The notes beneath the pieces are model-generated. The model saw only the letters and a program-made list of their open reading frames with translations. It was not told where the DNA came from and did no database searches. Position numbers and translations under genes: made by a program. 64,000 nucleotides of DNA from Hymenobacter artigasi (lineage in GTDB: Bacteria > Bacteroidota > Bacteroidia > Cytophagales > Hymenobacteraceae): positions 1 through 64,000 of the forward strand of contig NZ_JAAVTK010000003.1 in assembly GCF_012275535.1 (NCBI RefSeq), read 5' to 3'. Positions 33,510 through 42,502 of this stretch are shown in pieces; the stretch's first letter is position 1; every line of letters starts with the position of its first letter.

Positions 33510-36056
33510 CTACGCCATCATCTTCTCGCGCTCCTTAATCCGCACGTCATTGTTCACGGCGGTGGGTACCACTGTTACCACCACGTACTTCGAGGTAGGC
33601 GTGTTGCTCACCTTGGCCACACTGCCGATGGGCACCAGCGGGTTGGCCTCGGGGAAGTAGGCCGACACGTTGCCTTTCGGGATGTCGTAGGGCACGGCCA
33701 CGAACTTCTCGACACGCCTCTCCTCGCCATTGAAGTGGCTGGTGATGTCGATAAGGTCCTTCGCCTTGATGCCACGGGAGGCCATGTCGGCCGGGTTCAT
33801 GAATAGTACGCGGCGTTCGTTGTGGATGCCCCGGTACCGGTCGTTGTATTCGTATATGGTGGTGTTGAACTGGTCGTGCGAGCGCACCGTCATCATAATC
33901 AGCTGGTCGGGCTCCACTTCGTAGCGTTCCAGCGTGGTGGTACTGAAGTGGGCTTTGCCGTCCTCGGTGGTGAACTTGCGCTCACGCGGGCCGTTGGGCA
34001 GGTAGAAGCCGCCCGGCGAGCGCAGCTTCACGTTGAAGTTTTCGAAGCCAGGGATGACGCGGGCAATGTGGTCGCGAATCACGTCGTAGTTCTCGGTCAT
34101 GGCCACCCAGTCGATGCGGGTTTTGTCGCCCAGCGTGGCAATGGCCATGCCGCACACAATGGCTACTTCGCTGAGCTGGTCGCCGGCCAGGGGCACCAGA
34201 ATGCCCTTATTCTGGCTCACCACGCCCATCGAGTTTTCGCAGCTCGTCATCTGGTGGCCACTCTTCTGCATGTCGATGTCGACGTGGGCGAAGGTGGGCA
34301 GCAACAGGCTGGTTTTGCCGGTGGTGAGGTGGCCCCGGTTGAGCTTGGTGGCCACAAACACGGTCAGGTTCTGGTTACGCATGCCTTCGGCAATTACCTC
34401 GGTGTCGGGGCCAGCGGCTAGCAGGTTGCCGCCAAAGCTGAAGTACACTTTGGTCTTTTTCAGGCGCATGGCTTTCAGCGCTTCCACCACATCAAGGCCG
34501 TGCTCAATTGGCGGCGTGAAGCCAAATTCCTTTTCCAGCGACTCCAGGAAGCCCTTGGGCATCTTCTCCCAGATGCCCATGGTGCGGTCGCCCTGCACGT
34601 TGGAGTGGCCGCGCACCGGGCAGGTGCCCGCGCCAGGCTTGCCAATGGCGCCCTTCATCAGGTGCAGGTTAACGATTTCCTGGATGGTCTGCACGCCCTG
34701 GCGCTGCTGCGTGACGCCCATGGCCCAGCAGGTAATGATTTTTTGCTTGCGGGCCAGCATGTTAGCTGCTTCCAGCAGCTGGGCGCGGCTGATGCCGCTG
34801 ATTTCCTCAATCTCCTCCCAACTCGTGTTGCGGATGTTCTGCTCGAACGAGTCGAAACCTTCCGTGAATTCGGCAATGAACGGCCGGTCCACCACCAGGC
34901 CGGGGTTCAGGTCCTCCGCCTCAAACAAGTGCTTCATGATGCCGCGCAGCAAGGCCATGTCGCCATCCACGCGCACCTGAAGGTACAGGTCGGTGATTTG
35001 GGTGCCATCGCCCAGCAGTGCGCCCAGTGCCCGCAGCGGGTTCATAAAGTCCTGCGGGTTCTTGAAGTGGTTTAGGCCGGCTTCAATCAGGGGGTTGATG
35101 CTGATGATTTTAGCACCATTGCGTTTGGCCGCCTGCAGGGCCGACAGCATGCGCGGGTGGTTGGTGCCGGGGTTCTGGCCAATGATGAGGATGACCTCGG
35201 CATCGTGAATGTCGTTGAGCGTAACGGAGCCTTTGCCCAGGCCCAAGGTGGGACTCAAGGCCGAGCCGCTGCTCTCGTGGCACATATTGGAGCAGTCGGG
35301 CAGGTTGTTGGTGCCAAACTGCCGGGCGAAGAGCTGCAACAGGAAGGCCGGCTCGTTCGGAATCTTGCCCGAGGTGTAGAACACGGCCTCATCAGGCGAA
35401 TCCAGCGCGTTCAACTCCTTGGCAATGAGATTGAAGACATCGGGCCAGGCAATGGGCTTGTAGTGGTTGTCGCCGGGGTATTTCACCATGGGGTGCGTGA
35501 GGCGGCCGGCGTTGTTCTGGTCGCGGTCGGTCATGCGCGAGAGCTCGGCCAGGCTGTGCTTGGCGAAGAACTCCGGGCCGGCGGCCTTGTCGTCGGCATC
35601 GGAAGCAGTGGCTTTGGCGCCGTTTTCGCAAAACTCAGCCACCGAGCGGTGCTCATCGGGGTCGGGCCAAGCACAGCTCGAGCAGTCGAAGCCGTTCTTC
35701 TGGTTTAGGCCCAGCAGGGCTTTGGTGCCGCGCCCCATGCCCCCCTCGCTCCAGCTGAACTGCATGGACTTGACCACGGCCGTGACGCCGGCCGCAATTT
35801 TCTCCCGGCCTTCCAGCCGCAGGCCGGTGAGGGCTTCGGGCGGCTGCGCCAGGATGGGTTCGTGGTACTTGGCCCCGGCCACATCGGGCACCGGAATGGC
35901 TTCCTTGATGTGCCGGTCCTCAGGCTTGTTCTTATAATGGTCGGGCGCGGGGGCCTCACCCTGGCCGGCCCGCTGGCCGCTTTCAGGAGCGTTTTTGGCA
36001 AGCTGCGCGCCGAGGTCGCCTACTTTGCTCGGGTCGGTTTTAGGTGAGTCTTCCAT
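33510..36056 (-). CDS. FdhF/YdeP-type molybdopterin oxidoreductase
   Basis: 848 residues of the formate dehydrogenase H-like group, YdeP branch, with a bis-molybdopterin guanine dinucleotide cofactor expected. A ~120-residue N-terminal extension precedes FDCSSCAWPDPDEHRSVAEFC, which offers only three clustered Cys instead of the usual four-Cys Fe-S motif. The predicted metal ligand segment is NMCHESSGSALS, with Cys where FdhF has selenocysteine. IIGQNPGTNHPRM and CPVRGHSNVQGDRTMGI are further cofactor contacts. True formate activity is uncertain, since YdeP homologues have other or unknown substrates (acid resistance in E. coli). The linked fdhD and moa genes support a maturing molybdoenzyme. 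Confidence 0.9.
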   Translation of the reverse strand: MEDSPKTDPSKVGDLGAQLAKNAPESGQRAGQGEAPAPDHYKNKPEDRHIKEAIPVPDVAGAKYHEPILAQPPEALTGLRLEGREKIAAGVTAVVKSMQFSWSEGGMGRGTKALLGLNQKNGFDCSSCAWPDPDEHRSVAEFCENGAKATASDADDKAAGPEFFAKHSLAELSRMTDRDQNNAGRLTHPMVKYPGDNHYKPIAWPDVFNLIAKELNALDSPDEAVFYTSGKIPNEPAFLLQLFARQFGTNNLPDCSNMCHESSGSALSPTLGLGKGSVTLNDIHDAEVILIIGQNPGTNHPRMLSALQAAKRNGAKIISINPLIEAGLNHFKNPQDFMNPLRALGALLGDGTQITDLYLQVRVDGDMALLRGIMKHLFEAEDLNPGLVVDRPFIAEFTEGFDSFEQNIRNTSWEEIEEISGISRAQLLEAANMLARKQKIITCWAMGVTQQRQGVQTIQEIVNLHLMKGAIGKPGAGTCPVRGHSNVQGDRTMGIWEKMPKGFLESLEKEFGFTPPIEHGLDVVEALKAMRLKKTKVYFSFGGNLLAAGPDTEVIAEGMRNQNLTVFVATKLNRGHLTTGKTSLLLPTFAHVDIDMQKSGHQMTSCENSMGVVSQNKGILVPLAGDQLSEVAIVCGMAIATLGDKTRIDWVAMTENYDVIRDHIARVIPGFENFNVKLRSPGGFYLPNGPRERKFTTEDGKAHFSTTTLERYEVEPDQLIMMTVRSHDQFNTTIYEYNDRYRGIHNERRVLFMNPADMASRGIKAKDLIDITSHFNGEERRVEKFVAVPYDIPKGNVSAYFPEANPLVPIGSVAKVSNTPTSKYVVVTVVPTAVNNDVRIKEREKMMA

Positions 36057-36178
36057 GGTGGGATTTTAATTTTTGAGTATTAATAGTAAGTAGAGGAAGC
36101 GTTGGATTTCGAACAGCAATAAGTTGGTATTAGTCCCCAATCTCATTCAACCCTGCAAATCCAACACTCAAAACCTCT
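36057..36178. other. AT-rich promoter region of the oxidoreductase gene
   Basis: AT-rich gap with an inverted pair GTTGGATTT (near 36102) and AAATCCAAC (near 36155). No strong consensus promoter was found. Confidence 0.3.
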
Positions 36179-36526
36179 TTAATGTCGGCAGTCCAGGTCT
36201 TTTTCAACCAAAATGCGGAGGCGCTGGTTTTCAGCCAGCGGCAGGTTGTGCGAAAAACCGTTCTGGTCGGTTTCAATCCAGGCTTTGGCCTGCGCAAAGG
36301 GAACGAGGATGGTAAGGGCCCCCGGCTCGTAGTGCACCTGCACCGGCTCTTCGTCGGGCAGGGTTTGGGGCAGCTCCGAGCCGCGTTCCAGCGCGTAAGT
36401 GAGGCGTTGGGTGGGGCTTAGGCCGAAATGCACCGCGCCCTCTACCCGGCCGGTTTGGGCAAATTCTTCGAGTTCAGCGGCCGAGAGGCGCAGGCGCAGG
36501 GTGTCATCTTCGATGCGAAGTTTCAT
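36179..36526 (-). CDS. conserved small protein of the molybdoenzyme block
   Basis: 115 residues, cytoplasmic, acidic. The sequence begins MKLRIEDDTLRLRLSAAELEEFAQTG and has YEPGALTILVPFAQAKAWIET, ending in a Cys/His motif DLDCRH. Proteins of this type are found beside formate dehydrogenase-like genes in Bacteroidota (I think of the DUF7009 group, from memory). Its role is unknown; a chaperone or cofactor-insertion factor for the FdhF-like enzyme is possible given its place between that gene and fdhD. Confidence 0.75.
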   Translation of the reverse strand: MKLRIEDDTLRLRLSAAELEEFAQTGRVEGAVHFGLSPTQRLTYALERGSELPQTLPDEEPVQVHYEPGALTILVPFAQAKAWIETDQNGFSHNLPLAENQRLRILVEKDLDCRH

Positions 36527-36612
36527 AAAATGCAGCGTTTCGGGTAGAAAGTTAAACGGCTGGTGGCCGAACCCGTTGCATAACTATAGCTATTGAGCAA
36601 GTTTGTACAGCA

Positions 36613-37491
36613 TCATACCTCGGAGCCCACCACCCGCCAGCCGTGGCTGTAGATGTTGAACCGCTCGTTGCGCACGAAGCCCAGCACCGTCATCCCAAAG
36701 CTTTCGGCGGCCTGAATGGCCAAGCTGCTCGGCGCGCCCACGGCGGCCAAAACCCCGATGCCGGCCGCCGCCGCCTTCTGCACCAGCTCGAAGCTGACGC
36801 GGCCGCTCACCAGCAGAATGTGCTGGTGCAGCGGCAGCCAGCCGGCCAGCAGCGCCGCCCCAATCACCTTGTCGAGGGCGTTGTGGCGGCCCACATCTTC
36901 GCGCAGCAGCAGCAATTCGCCCTCGGGCGTAAACAGGGCCGAGGCATGCTGGCCGCCGGTTTGCTCGAAGCCGGCCTGGGCCGCCCGCAACTTATCGGGC
37001 AGCTGGTGCACCACGGCGGCGCGCAGGTGCGGGCCGGCGGTGGGCAGCACGGGGCAGGAGGCGGTGCGCACGGCGTCGATGCTGGTTTTGCCGCACACCC
37101 CGCAGCTGGAGCTGGTGTAGAAATGCCGCTCCATGGCTTTAAAATCGACCTTTACGTGGGCAGCCAACTCGGCGCGCACGACGTTGCCGGCCTCTTCGGC
37201 CTTCTTCACATCGGGGCAGGGAATGATGCCCAGTAGGTCGGCTTTGTCGTGGATAATGCCTTCGGTGAGCAGGAAACCGGCGGCCAGCTCCTCATCCTGG
37301 CCGGGCGTGCGCATGGTTACGGACAAGGTGCGGTGCTCGCGCTGGCCATTGGTTTCATAACCCACGCGGATTTCGAGGGGTTCTTCGGCGGCGAGCTGGT
37401 CGGAGGCAGGCACGGGCGGGCCATTGCCACTCACTTTCTGGATGGTGGCAAATTCGTAGCTGGCGGCGGGGAGCAGGATGGCGGGGTCCAT
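36613..37491 (-). CDS. fdhD: formate dehydrogenase accessory sulfurtransferase
   Basis: 292 residues. FdhD transfers sulfur from IscS to the molybdenum cofactor so that formate dehydrogenase-type enzymes become active. The sulfur-carrying Cys lie in SSCGVCGKTS, and the GDP-binding region contains LREDVGRHNALDKVIG and SGRVSFELVQKAA, all in family order. Start at 37491. It is in line with the downstream 115-residue protein and the oxidoreductase, so the three are probably one maturation and enzyme operon, divergent from moaC. Confidence 0.95.
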   Translation of the reverse strand: MDPAILLPAASYEFATIQKVSGNGPPVPASDQLAAEEPLEIRVGYETNGQREHRTLSVTMRTPGQDEELAAGFLLTEGIIHDKADLLGIIPCPDVKKAEEAGNVVRAELAAHVKVDFKAMERHFYTSSSCGVCGKTSIDAVRTASCPVLPTAGPHLRAAVVHQLPDKLRAAQAGFEQTGGQHASALFTPEGELLLLREDVGRHNALDKVIGAALLAGWLPLHQHILLVSGRVSFELVQKAAAAGIGVLAAVGAPSSLAIQAAESFGMTVLGFVRNERFNIYSHGWRVVGSEV

Positions 37492-37497
37492 GGAGCG

Positions 37498-37757
37498 GGT
37501 TTGGGGGGAGCGTGTATAAGCACTGAAGGAGGGCGCGGGTTTTGAACGTCACCTCATAGGTTTGTGGTGGCCCTTATCAGGCCACACCGAAGGGCGTCAC
37601 TGGTCGGGCATAGTACTCAGCCGGGCACGCAGGGTTCAATTTCCTGACTTCCAAAACAGCTTCATTATCAGTTTCGCACGCCGGAGGGCAGATGCCCTGA
37701 TGTTATTTTGCACGCGCCCCGCCAACGGCCGGCCCCCAAACTACGTCTCTACGCCCT
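37498..37757. other. divergent regulatory region between fdhD and moaC
   Basis: 260 bases without a gene. It holds a hairpin GTGGTGGCC/GGCCACAC (37564-37587) and a small one AGGGC/GCCCT (37684-37697), and a near-consensus -7 box TTATTTTG (37703-37710) about 48 bases before moaC. No known riboswitch matches. Confidence 0.4.
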
Positions 37758-38249
<492 letters not shown>

Positions 38250-38257
38250 ATTTCGAT

Positions 38258-39442
38258 ATGGACAGTCTATCAAGCTCAACCGTAAAACGCAGCAAGCACA
38301 CCGCCCTCGCCCGGCCCGACATGGGCGAATTTGGCAGGAACGAGTTGGCCATTCTGGGCGCGCCCTGCGGCGATATTCAAACGTTGGTGGCCCGGCTCCT
38401 GCCGCTGCTGGCCCCGCAGCTGCGCGTGGCCTACGTCGATGCCGACCATGCCGCCGGCGACAGCGCGGGAAGCGTTAGCTTGCCGTCAGGCGCTCCTCAC
38501 GTAGCCGACAATGCCCTCTCTGCCGAACTGGTCGATAAAATCACCTATCGCCAGCTCAACCTGACGCGGGCGCTCGACAAGTTCTCGCAGCCCGAGCTGC
38601 TGGCCCACGAAAGCATCGTGCTGGTGAACGGCAACCACTTCCGTGCCCGCCAGCAGGTCGTCATCGTCGACCCGCGCAAGCCGCTGGACAAGAAGCTCGA
38701 CCGCCTCACCGACGTGCGCCTGATTCTGCTGGCCGAAGGCCAGACGGAGCTGTCCGCCGTGCTGCTGGCGCACCTCAGCGCCGCGCCGCTGCCGCCCGTG
38801 CTGCCACTGGCCGATACCGCCAAAATAGCGGCTTTCATCCGGCAATGGTACCTGCTGGCGATGCCGGTGCTGCGTGGCCTGGTGCTGGCCGGCGGCCGCA
38901 GCGAGCGCATGCAAACCGACAAAGGCGCCCTGCACTACCACGGCCTCGACCAGCGCCAGCACACCGCCGCGCTGCTAGCCGAATTCTGCCCCGACGTGCG
39001 CGTATCCGTGCGCCCCGACCAAGCCGCCGAACTGCCCGTCGGCCTCACCGCCCTGCCCGATACGTTCCTGAACCTCGGCCCACTGGGCGGCATCCTCTCC
39101 GCCTTCCAGGCCGACCCCAACGCGGCATGGCTGGTGCTGGCCTGCGACCTGCCTTTTCTGACCCGCGAAACGCTGGAGCATTTGGTTACGAACCGGCAGC
39201 CCGCCCGCATGGCCACGTCCTTCCGCAGCCCGTGGGATGAATTTCCCGAGCCGCTGGTGAGCATCTGGGAGCCGCGCAGCTACGGGCAGCTGCTGCGGTT
39301 TCTGAGCCTGGGCTACGCCTGCCCCCGCAAGGCGCTCATCAATTCTGACATCGAGCTACTTACCCCGCCCATGCCCGAGGAGCTGCGCAACGTGAACACG
39401 CCCGAAGAGCGCGCCGCCGCCCAAAAGGAACTGACGAGCTAG
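38258..39442 (+). CDS. MobB-like/MobA fusion, molybdenum cofactor guanylyltransferase
   Basis: 394 residues in two parts. Residues ~20-200 resemble the MobB fold, but the Walker A position reads GAPCGDIQT instead of GxxGxGKT, so GTP binding there is doubtful. Residues ~205-390 are a MobA-type nucleotidyltransferase with the NTP-binding signature GLVLAGGRSERMQTDKG and the metal-binding segment ACDLPFLT. MobA attaches GMP to molybdopterin to form the dinucleotide used by FdhF-type enzymes, which fits the block. The fusion order (MobB-like first) and the degenerate loop are noteworthy. Confidence 0.85.
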   Translation: MDSLSSSTVKRSKHTALARPDMGEFGRNELAILGAPCGDIQTLVARLLPLLAPQLRVAYVDADHAAGDSAGSVSLPSGAPHVADNALSAELVDKITYRQLNLTRALDKFSQPELLAHESIVLVNGNHFRARQQVVIVDPRKPLDKKLDRLTDVRLILLAEGQTELSAVLLAHLSAAPLPPVLPLADTAKIAAFIRQWYLLAMPVLRGLVLAGGRSERMQTDKGALHYHGLDQRQHTAALLAEFCPDVRVSVRPDQAAELPVGLTALPDTFLNLGPLGGILSAFQADPNAAWLVLACDLPFLTRETLEHLVTNRQPARMATSFRSPWDEFPEPLVSIWEPRSYGQLLRFLSLGYACPRKALINSDIELLTPPMPEELRNVNTPEERAAAQKELTS

Positions 39443-39475
39443 GGCTGCCGCCGAGGGCGAAAACCAGTCTGAAAT

Positions 39476-39507
39476 TAAAAAGCCGCCGCGTCCCGGCGGT
39501 TTTTTTG
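39476..39507 (+). terminator. rho-independent terminator
   Basis: CCGCCG/CGGCGG stem with five-base loop and a T7 tract, 40 bases after the MobA-like gene. Confidence 0.8.
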
Positions 39508-39615
39508 TGCCTTGGCCACAGACGTTTTCGGCCTGCAGATACGTTTGGGGGGCACACTGGCACGTTTTTGATGGATGCGCCAGTCAACCAACTTATCCAT
39601 TAACCTTATCGCATC

Positions 39616-40308
39616 ATGAAAAAGACTGCAATTCTAGGAGCTGCGCTTCTGGCCACAGCCGCTGTTTCTTCGGCTCAGGCCCAGAGCGTGCGCCTCGGCC
39701 TGCGTGCCGGTGCCAACTACTCCAATCTGGCTGGCAATATTCAGAATCAGGATACTTACAACAACAAAATCGGCTTCCTGGGTGGCGTGATGCTCAACGT
39801 GCCCGTCACCAGCGACGGGTTTTTCTCGGTGCAACCCGAAGTGCTGTACTCGCAGAAAGGCTTCGAAAACAAGCCCACCGAATACACCGGCCTGCTCGGG
39901 GCCAAGCAAAAGCGCGAAGGCCAGGTGAACTACAACTACCTCGACGTGCCGGTGCTGCTGAAAGTGCGCGCCTCAGGCCTCATCTTCGAAGCTGGCCCGC
40001 AATATTCTTACCTGTTGAGCGCCAACAACCAGACCAAAACCACGACTACGCCGGCGCTGGGCGGCACGCCCACCACCGCCGAGTCGCAGAACAAAACCGA
40101 CGTCAGCGGCTTCAACCGCAACGAGCTGGGCTACCTGGCCGGTGTGGGCTACGAAGCCGAAAACGGCCTGAGCCTAAGCCTGCGCTACACCGGCGCCTTC
40201 AGCGACTTCGTAAAATCCGACAACAACACCTACTTCAACGGCGACCTGAAAAACGCCCGTCATTCGGCATTTCAGCTGTCGCTGGGCTACTTGATTCCGA
40301 GCAAGTAA
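39616..40308 (+). CDS. porin family outer-membrane beta-barrel protein
   Basis: 230 residues, signal peptide ending AQAQ, then an eight-stranded-barrel type sequence of the Bacteroidota OMP_b-brl_2 group: GLRAGANYSNLAGN near the N-terminus, IGFLGGVMLNVPV, QPEVLYSQKGFE, NYNYLDVPVLLKVR, and a final strand LSLGYLIP. A loop of Thr/Asn-rich residues lies at ~145-165. The family has many members of unknown role. It sits between Mo-cofactor genes but has no visible link to them. Confidence 0.85.
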   Translation: MKKTAILGAALLATAAVSSAQAQSVRLGLRAGANYSNLAGNIQNQDTYNNKIGFLGGVMLNVPVTSDGFFSVQPEVLYSQKGFENKPTEYTGLLGAKQKREGQVNYNYLDVPVLLKVRASGLIFEAGPQYSYLLSANNQTKTTTTPALGGTPTTAESQNKTDVSGFNRNELGYLAGVGYEAENGLSLSLRYTGAFSDFVKSDNNTYFNGDLKNARHSAFQLSLGYLIPSK

Positions 40309-40320
40309 GAGCCGCGTGCG

Positions 40321-40412
40321 CCGGTCTGACCGCCCTAGGCGGTCTGACCGGTTGAAGCACCCCATTTCGTCCTCACGACAACCGGTCAGACCGCCTAGGG
40401 CGGTCAGACCGG
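40321..40412. repeat. nested double palindrome downstream of the porin gene
   Basis: Perfect 34-base arms (40321-40354 and 40379-40412) with a 24-base loop. Each arm is itself nearly palindromic (CCGGTCTGACCGCC / GGCGGTCTGACCGG, one mismatch), so the element can form either one long stem or two short ones. Sequence unrelated to other families. Confidence 0.9.
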
Positions 40413-40423
40413 GACAACGCAAC

Positions 40424-40468
40424 AAAAAAAAAGCCCAGCTTCTGCGAAAGAAGCCGGGCTTTTTTTTA
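40424..40468. terminator. bidirectional terminator
   Basis: A9 run, then AGCCCAGCTTCT pairing with AGAAGCCGGGCT (one mismatch), then T8. It lies between the convergent porin and moaE genes. Confidence 0.85.
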
Positions 40469-40482
40469 TGCTTAAAAACAGG

Positions 40483-40905
40483 CTACGGATGCGCGGCCAC
40501 CCATTCGGTACCATCCTCATATTCCTCACGTTTCCAGATGGTTACCACCTGCTTGAGCGTGTCGATGATGAACTGGCAGGCGGCGAAGCTTTCGGCGCGG
40601 TGCGGCGTGGCCACTGCTACCACCACGGCCACATCGCCCAGTGCTAGTGTGCCTTTGCGATGCACCACGGCCACTTCCTGTAGCATGGGCCACTTTTCGT
40701 AGGCCTGCGCCACTACGTGGCCCAGCTGCGTGAGGGCCATACTGTCGTACGACTCGTAGTGCAGCCGGCGCACCGGCCGCCCGCCCGACTGGTTGCGCAC
40801 CGTGCCGATAAAGGAATTGACCGCGCCGGCGGCATCGGTTTGCACGGCCGCGAGGGCGGCGGCAATATCAATGGGCTGGTCGGTAATGGAGAGATGAGGG
40901 GTCAT
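40483..40905 (-). CDS. moaE: molybdopterin synthase catalytic subunit
   Basis: 140 residues. MoaE, with MoaD, inserts sulfur to make molybdopterin. Core features: AGAVNSFIGTVRNQSGGRPVRRLHYESYDSMA, VVHRKGTLALGDVAVVVAVATPHRAESFAAC, and the catalytic Lys region IWKREEYEDG. The ATG at 40905 is chosen because an upstream extension would translate through the dispersed repeat at 40925-40955. It is downstream of moaD on the same strand. Confidence 0.94.
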   Translation of the reverse strand: MTPHLSITDQPIDIAAALAAVQTDAAGAVNSFIGTVRNQSGGRPVRRLHYESYDSMALTQLGHVVAQAYEKWPMLQEVAVVHRKGTLALGDVAVVVAVATPHRAESFAACQFIIDTLKQVVTIWKREEYEDGTEWVAAHP

Positions 40906-40924
40906 GCGAGAGTGAGCAGCCGGG

Positions 40925-40955
40925 CAGTAGCGCGAACTTTGTAGTTCGCGTTCCC
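40925..40955. repeat. GTAGCGCGAACTTTG element, solo copy
   Basis: Hairpin unit AGTAGCGCGAACTTTGTAGT followed by TCGCGTTCCC, near identical to both arms of the element at 49889-49976. GCGCGAAC pairs with GTTCGCG within the unit. It lies between moaD and moaE. Confidence 0.8.
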
Positions 40956-41013
40956 ACGCCATTAAAATCGTTCAGTTATTGTTCCGGGACGCTGGCTAAA
41001 AGGCCGCGCTGCA

Positions 41014-41256
41014 TCAGCCGCCGGCTACGGGCGGAATCAGGGCTATTTCGTCCACCGTGTGCAGGGCCTGGTCGTTGGGCGCATACTCGTTGTTCACGGC
41101 TACGGCGCAGCTGCGCAGGTCGCCCAGGGCGGGGTACTGGCGGCGCATTTCGGCCAGCAGCTCGCCCACGGTGGCGGGGGCGGGGGCGGGCAGTTCGATT
41201 ACCGACGTACCCACAATCTCGCGGGTAATGCCGAAGAGGGCGACTTTTAATGACAT
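41014..41256 (-). CDS. moaD: molybdopterin synthase sulfur carrier subunit
   Basis: 80-residue ubiquitin-like protein whose C-terminal Gly-Gly (PPVAGG) is thiocarboxylated and donates sulfur in molybdopterin synthesis. Features: MSLKVALFGITREIVG, TVGELLAEMRRQYPALGDL, and NNEYAPNDQALHTVDEIALIPP. The ATG at 41256 gives the expected size; longer open frames to 41499 are not family-like. It precedes moaE (gap 108 bases with a repeat unit) and is divergent from moaA. Confidence 0.93.
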   Translation of the reverse strand: MSLKVALFGITREIVGTSVIELPAPAPATVGELLAEMRRQYPALGDLRSCAVAVNNEYAPNDQALHTVDEIALIPPVAGG

Positions 41257-41383
41257 ATCTTTCGACGTAAATTCTGGGGTGAAAACCGGCCGTGGGCAGT
41301 GATTCGGCCTGTGGCCTGAACACCTTTCCTGCGTCCGGGGTTTACCACAAGCCGGCAGTCTTACGTACAGCCGGACAAAATTG

Positions 41384-42430
41384 GTGATAAACGTGCTTCC
41401 ATCTCTGCTCTCGCCGGCCGCGCCGGCCCCCACACCCCTCTTCGACCAGCACGGCCGGCCGCTGGAATACCTGCGCCTGGCCGTGACGGACCGCTGCAAC
41501 CTGCGCTGCTTTTACTGCATGCCCGAGGAAGGCATCAAGTACATGCCCAAGCACGAGCTGCTGAGCTACGAGGAAATGTTGCGCCTCACGGGCCTGCTGG
41601 CTGGCCTGGGCGTGCGCAAAGTGCGCCTCACGGGTGGCGAGCCCTTCGTGCGGCGCGACCTGGTGCCATTCATGGAGCGGCTGGCCCAGCTGCCCGGCAT
41701 CGACGACATCAGCCTGACCACCAATGGCGTGCTCACCGCGCCGCATGTGCCCGCCCTGGCCCGCCTGGGCGTGAAGGCCGTGAACCTCAGCCTCGATACG
41801 CTGGACCGCGAGCGATTCTTCCAAATAACGCGGCGCGACGAGCTGCCCAAGGTGATGGAAACCTTCCACGCCCTGCTGGAGGCCGGTATTCAGGTGAAAA
41901 TAAACGCCGTGGTGATGGACGGCCAGAACATCGACGACCTTGTTCCGCTGGCTGCCCTCAGCCGCGACCTGCCCGTGGACGTGCGCTTCATCGAGGAAAT
42001 GCCCTTTAACGGGGGCAGCCACGCCGCCGGCCCCGCCTCGCTGCCCTGGAACCACATTCGCATTCGCCAGCACCTGGAGGCCCATTTTGGGGAGCTGACG
42101 CCCGTGGCGATGCCGGCCGGGGCCACGGCTTCGGAGTACCGCATTGCCGGGCACCGGGGCACGGTGGGCATCATTGCGGCCTACTCGCGCACCTTCTGCG
42201 GCACCTGCAACCGCCTGCGCCTCACAGCCGAAGGCGGCATCAAAACCTGCCTCTACGACCAGGGCGTGCTCGATACCCGCGCCCTGCTGCGCGGCGGCGC
42301 TTCCGATGCCGAGCTTGTGGCGGCCCTTAGCAACGCCTTCCGCTACCGGGCGGCCAATGGCTTCGAGGCCGAGAGCCAGCGGCCCCTGCACCAGCTCAGC
42401 TTCGAGAGCATGGCTACGATTGGGGGGTAA
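41384..42430 (+). CDS. moaA: GTP 3',8-cyclase
   Basis: 348-residue radical-SAM enzyme starting molybdenum cofactor synthesis from GTP. The N-terminal Fe-S motif is CNLRCFYCMPEEG, the C-terminal Fe-S motif is CGTCNRLRLTAEGGIKTCLY, and the C-terminus ends in Gly-Gly (TIGG), as needed for activity. VRLTGGEPFVRRDL is the SAM-binding glycine region. No ATG is near; a GTG at 41384 (or TTG 41381) is taken as the start. It faces moaD across 127 bases containing GC hairpins. Confidence 0.95.
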   Translation: MINVLPSLLSPAAPAPTPLFDQHGRPLEYLRLAVTDRCNLRCFYCMPEEGIKYMPKHELLSYEEMLRLTGLLAGLGVRKVRLTGGEPFVRRDLVPFMERLAQLPGIDDISLTTNGVLTAPHVPALARLGVKAVNLSLDTLDRERFFQITRRDELPKVMETFHALLEAGIQVKINAVVMDGQNIDDLVPLAALSRDLPVDVRFIEEMPFNGGSHAAGPASLPWNHIRIRQHLEAHFGELTPVAMPAGATASEYRIAGHRGTVGIIAAYSRTFCGTCNRLRLTAEGGIKTCLYDQGVLDTRALLRGGASDAELVAALSNAFRYRAANGFEAESQRPLHQLSFESMATIGG

Positions 42431-42502
42431 AAGGCTTTTGGGCCAATGGGTTTTACCTTGGCGGCCCCGGAAGCAAGTGCTTCCATAGAAAGCAGCCCGC
42501 TG

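Noticed and set aside
41257-41383. Possible molybdenum cofactor riboswitch before moaA
   Set aside because: The segment has GC hairpins (GGCCGTGGGC, GGCCTGTGGCC), but I could not find the second conserved strand of the Moco aptamer in the right order.
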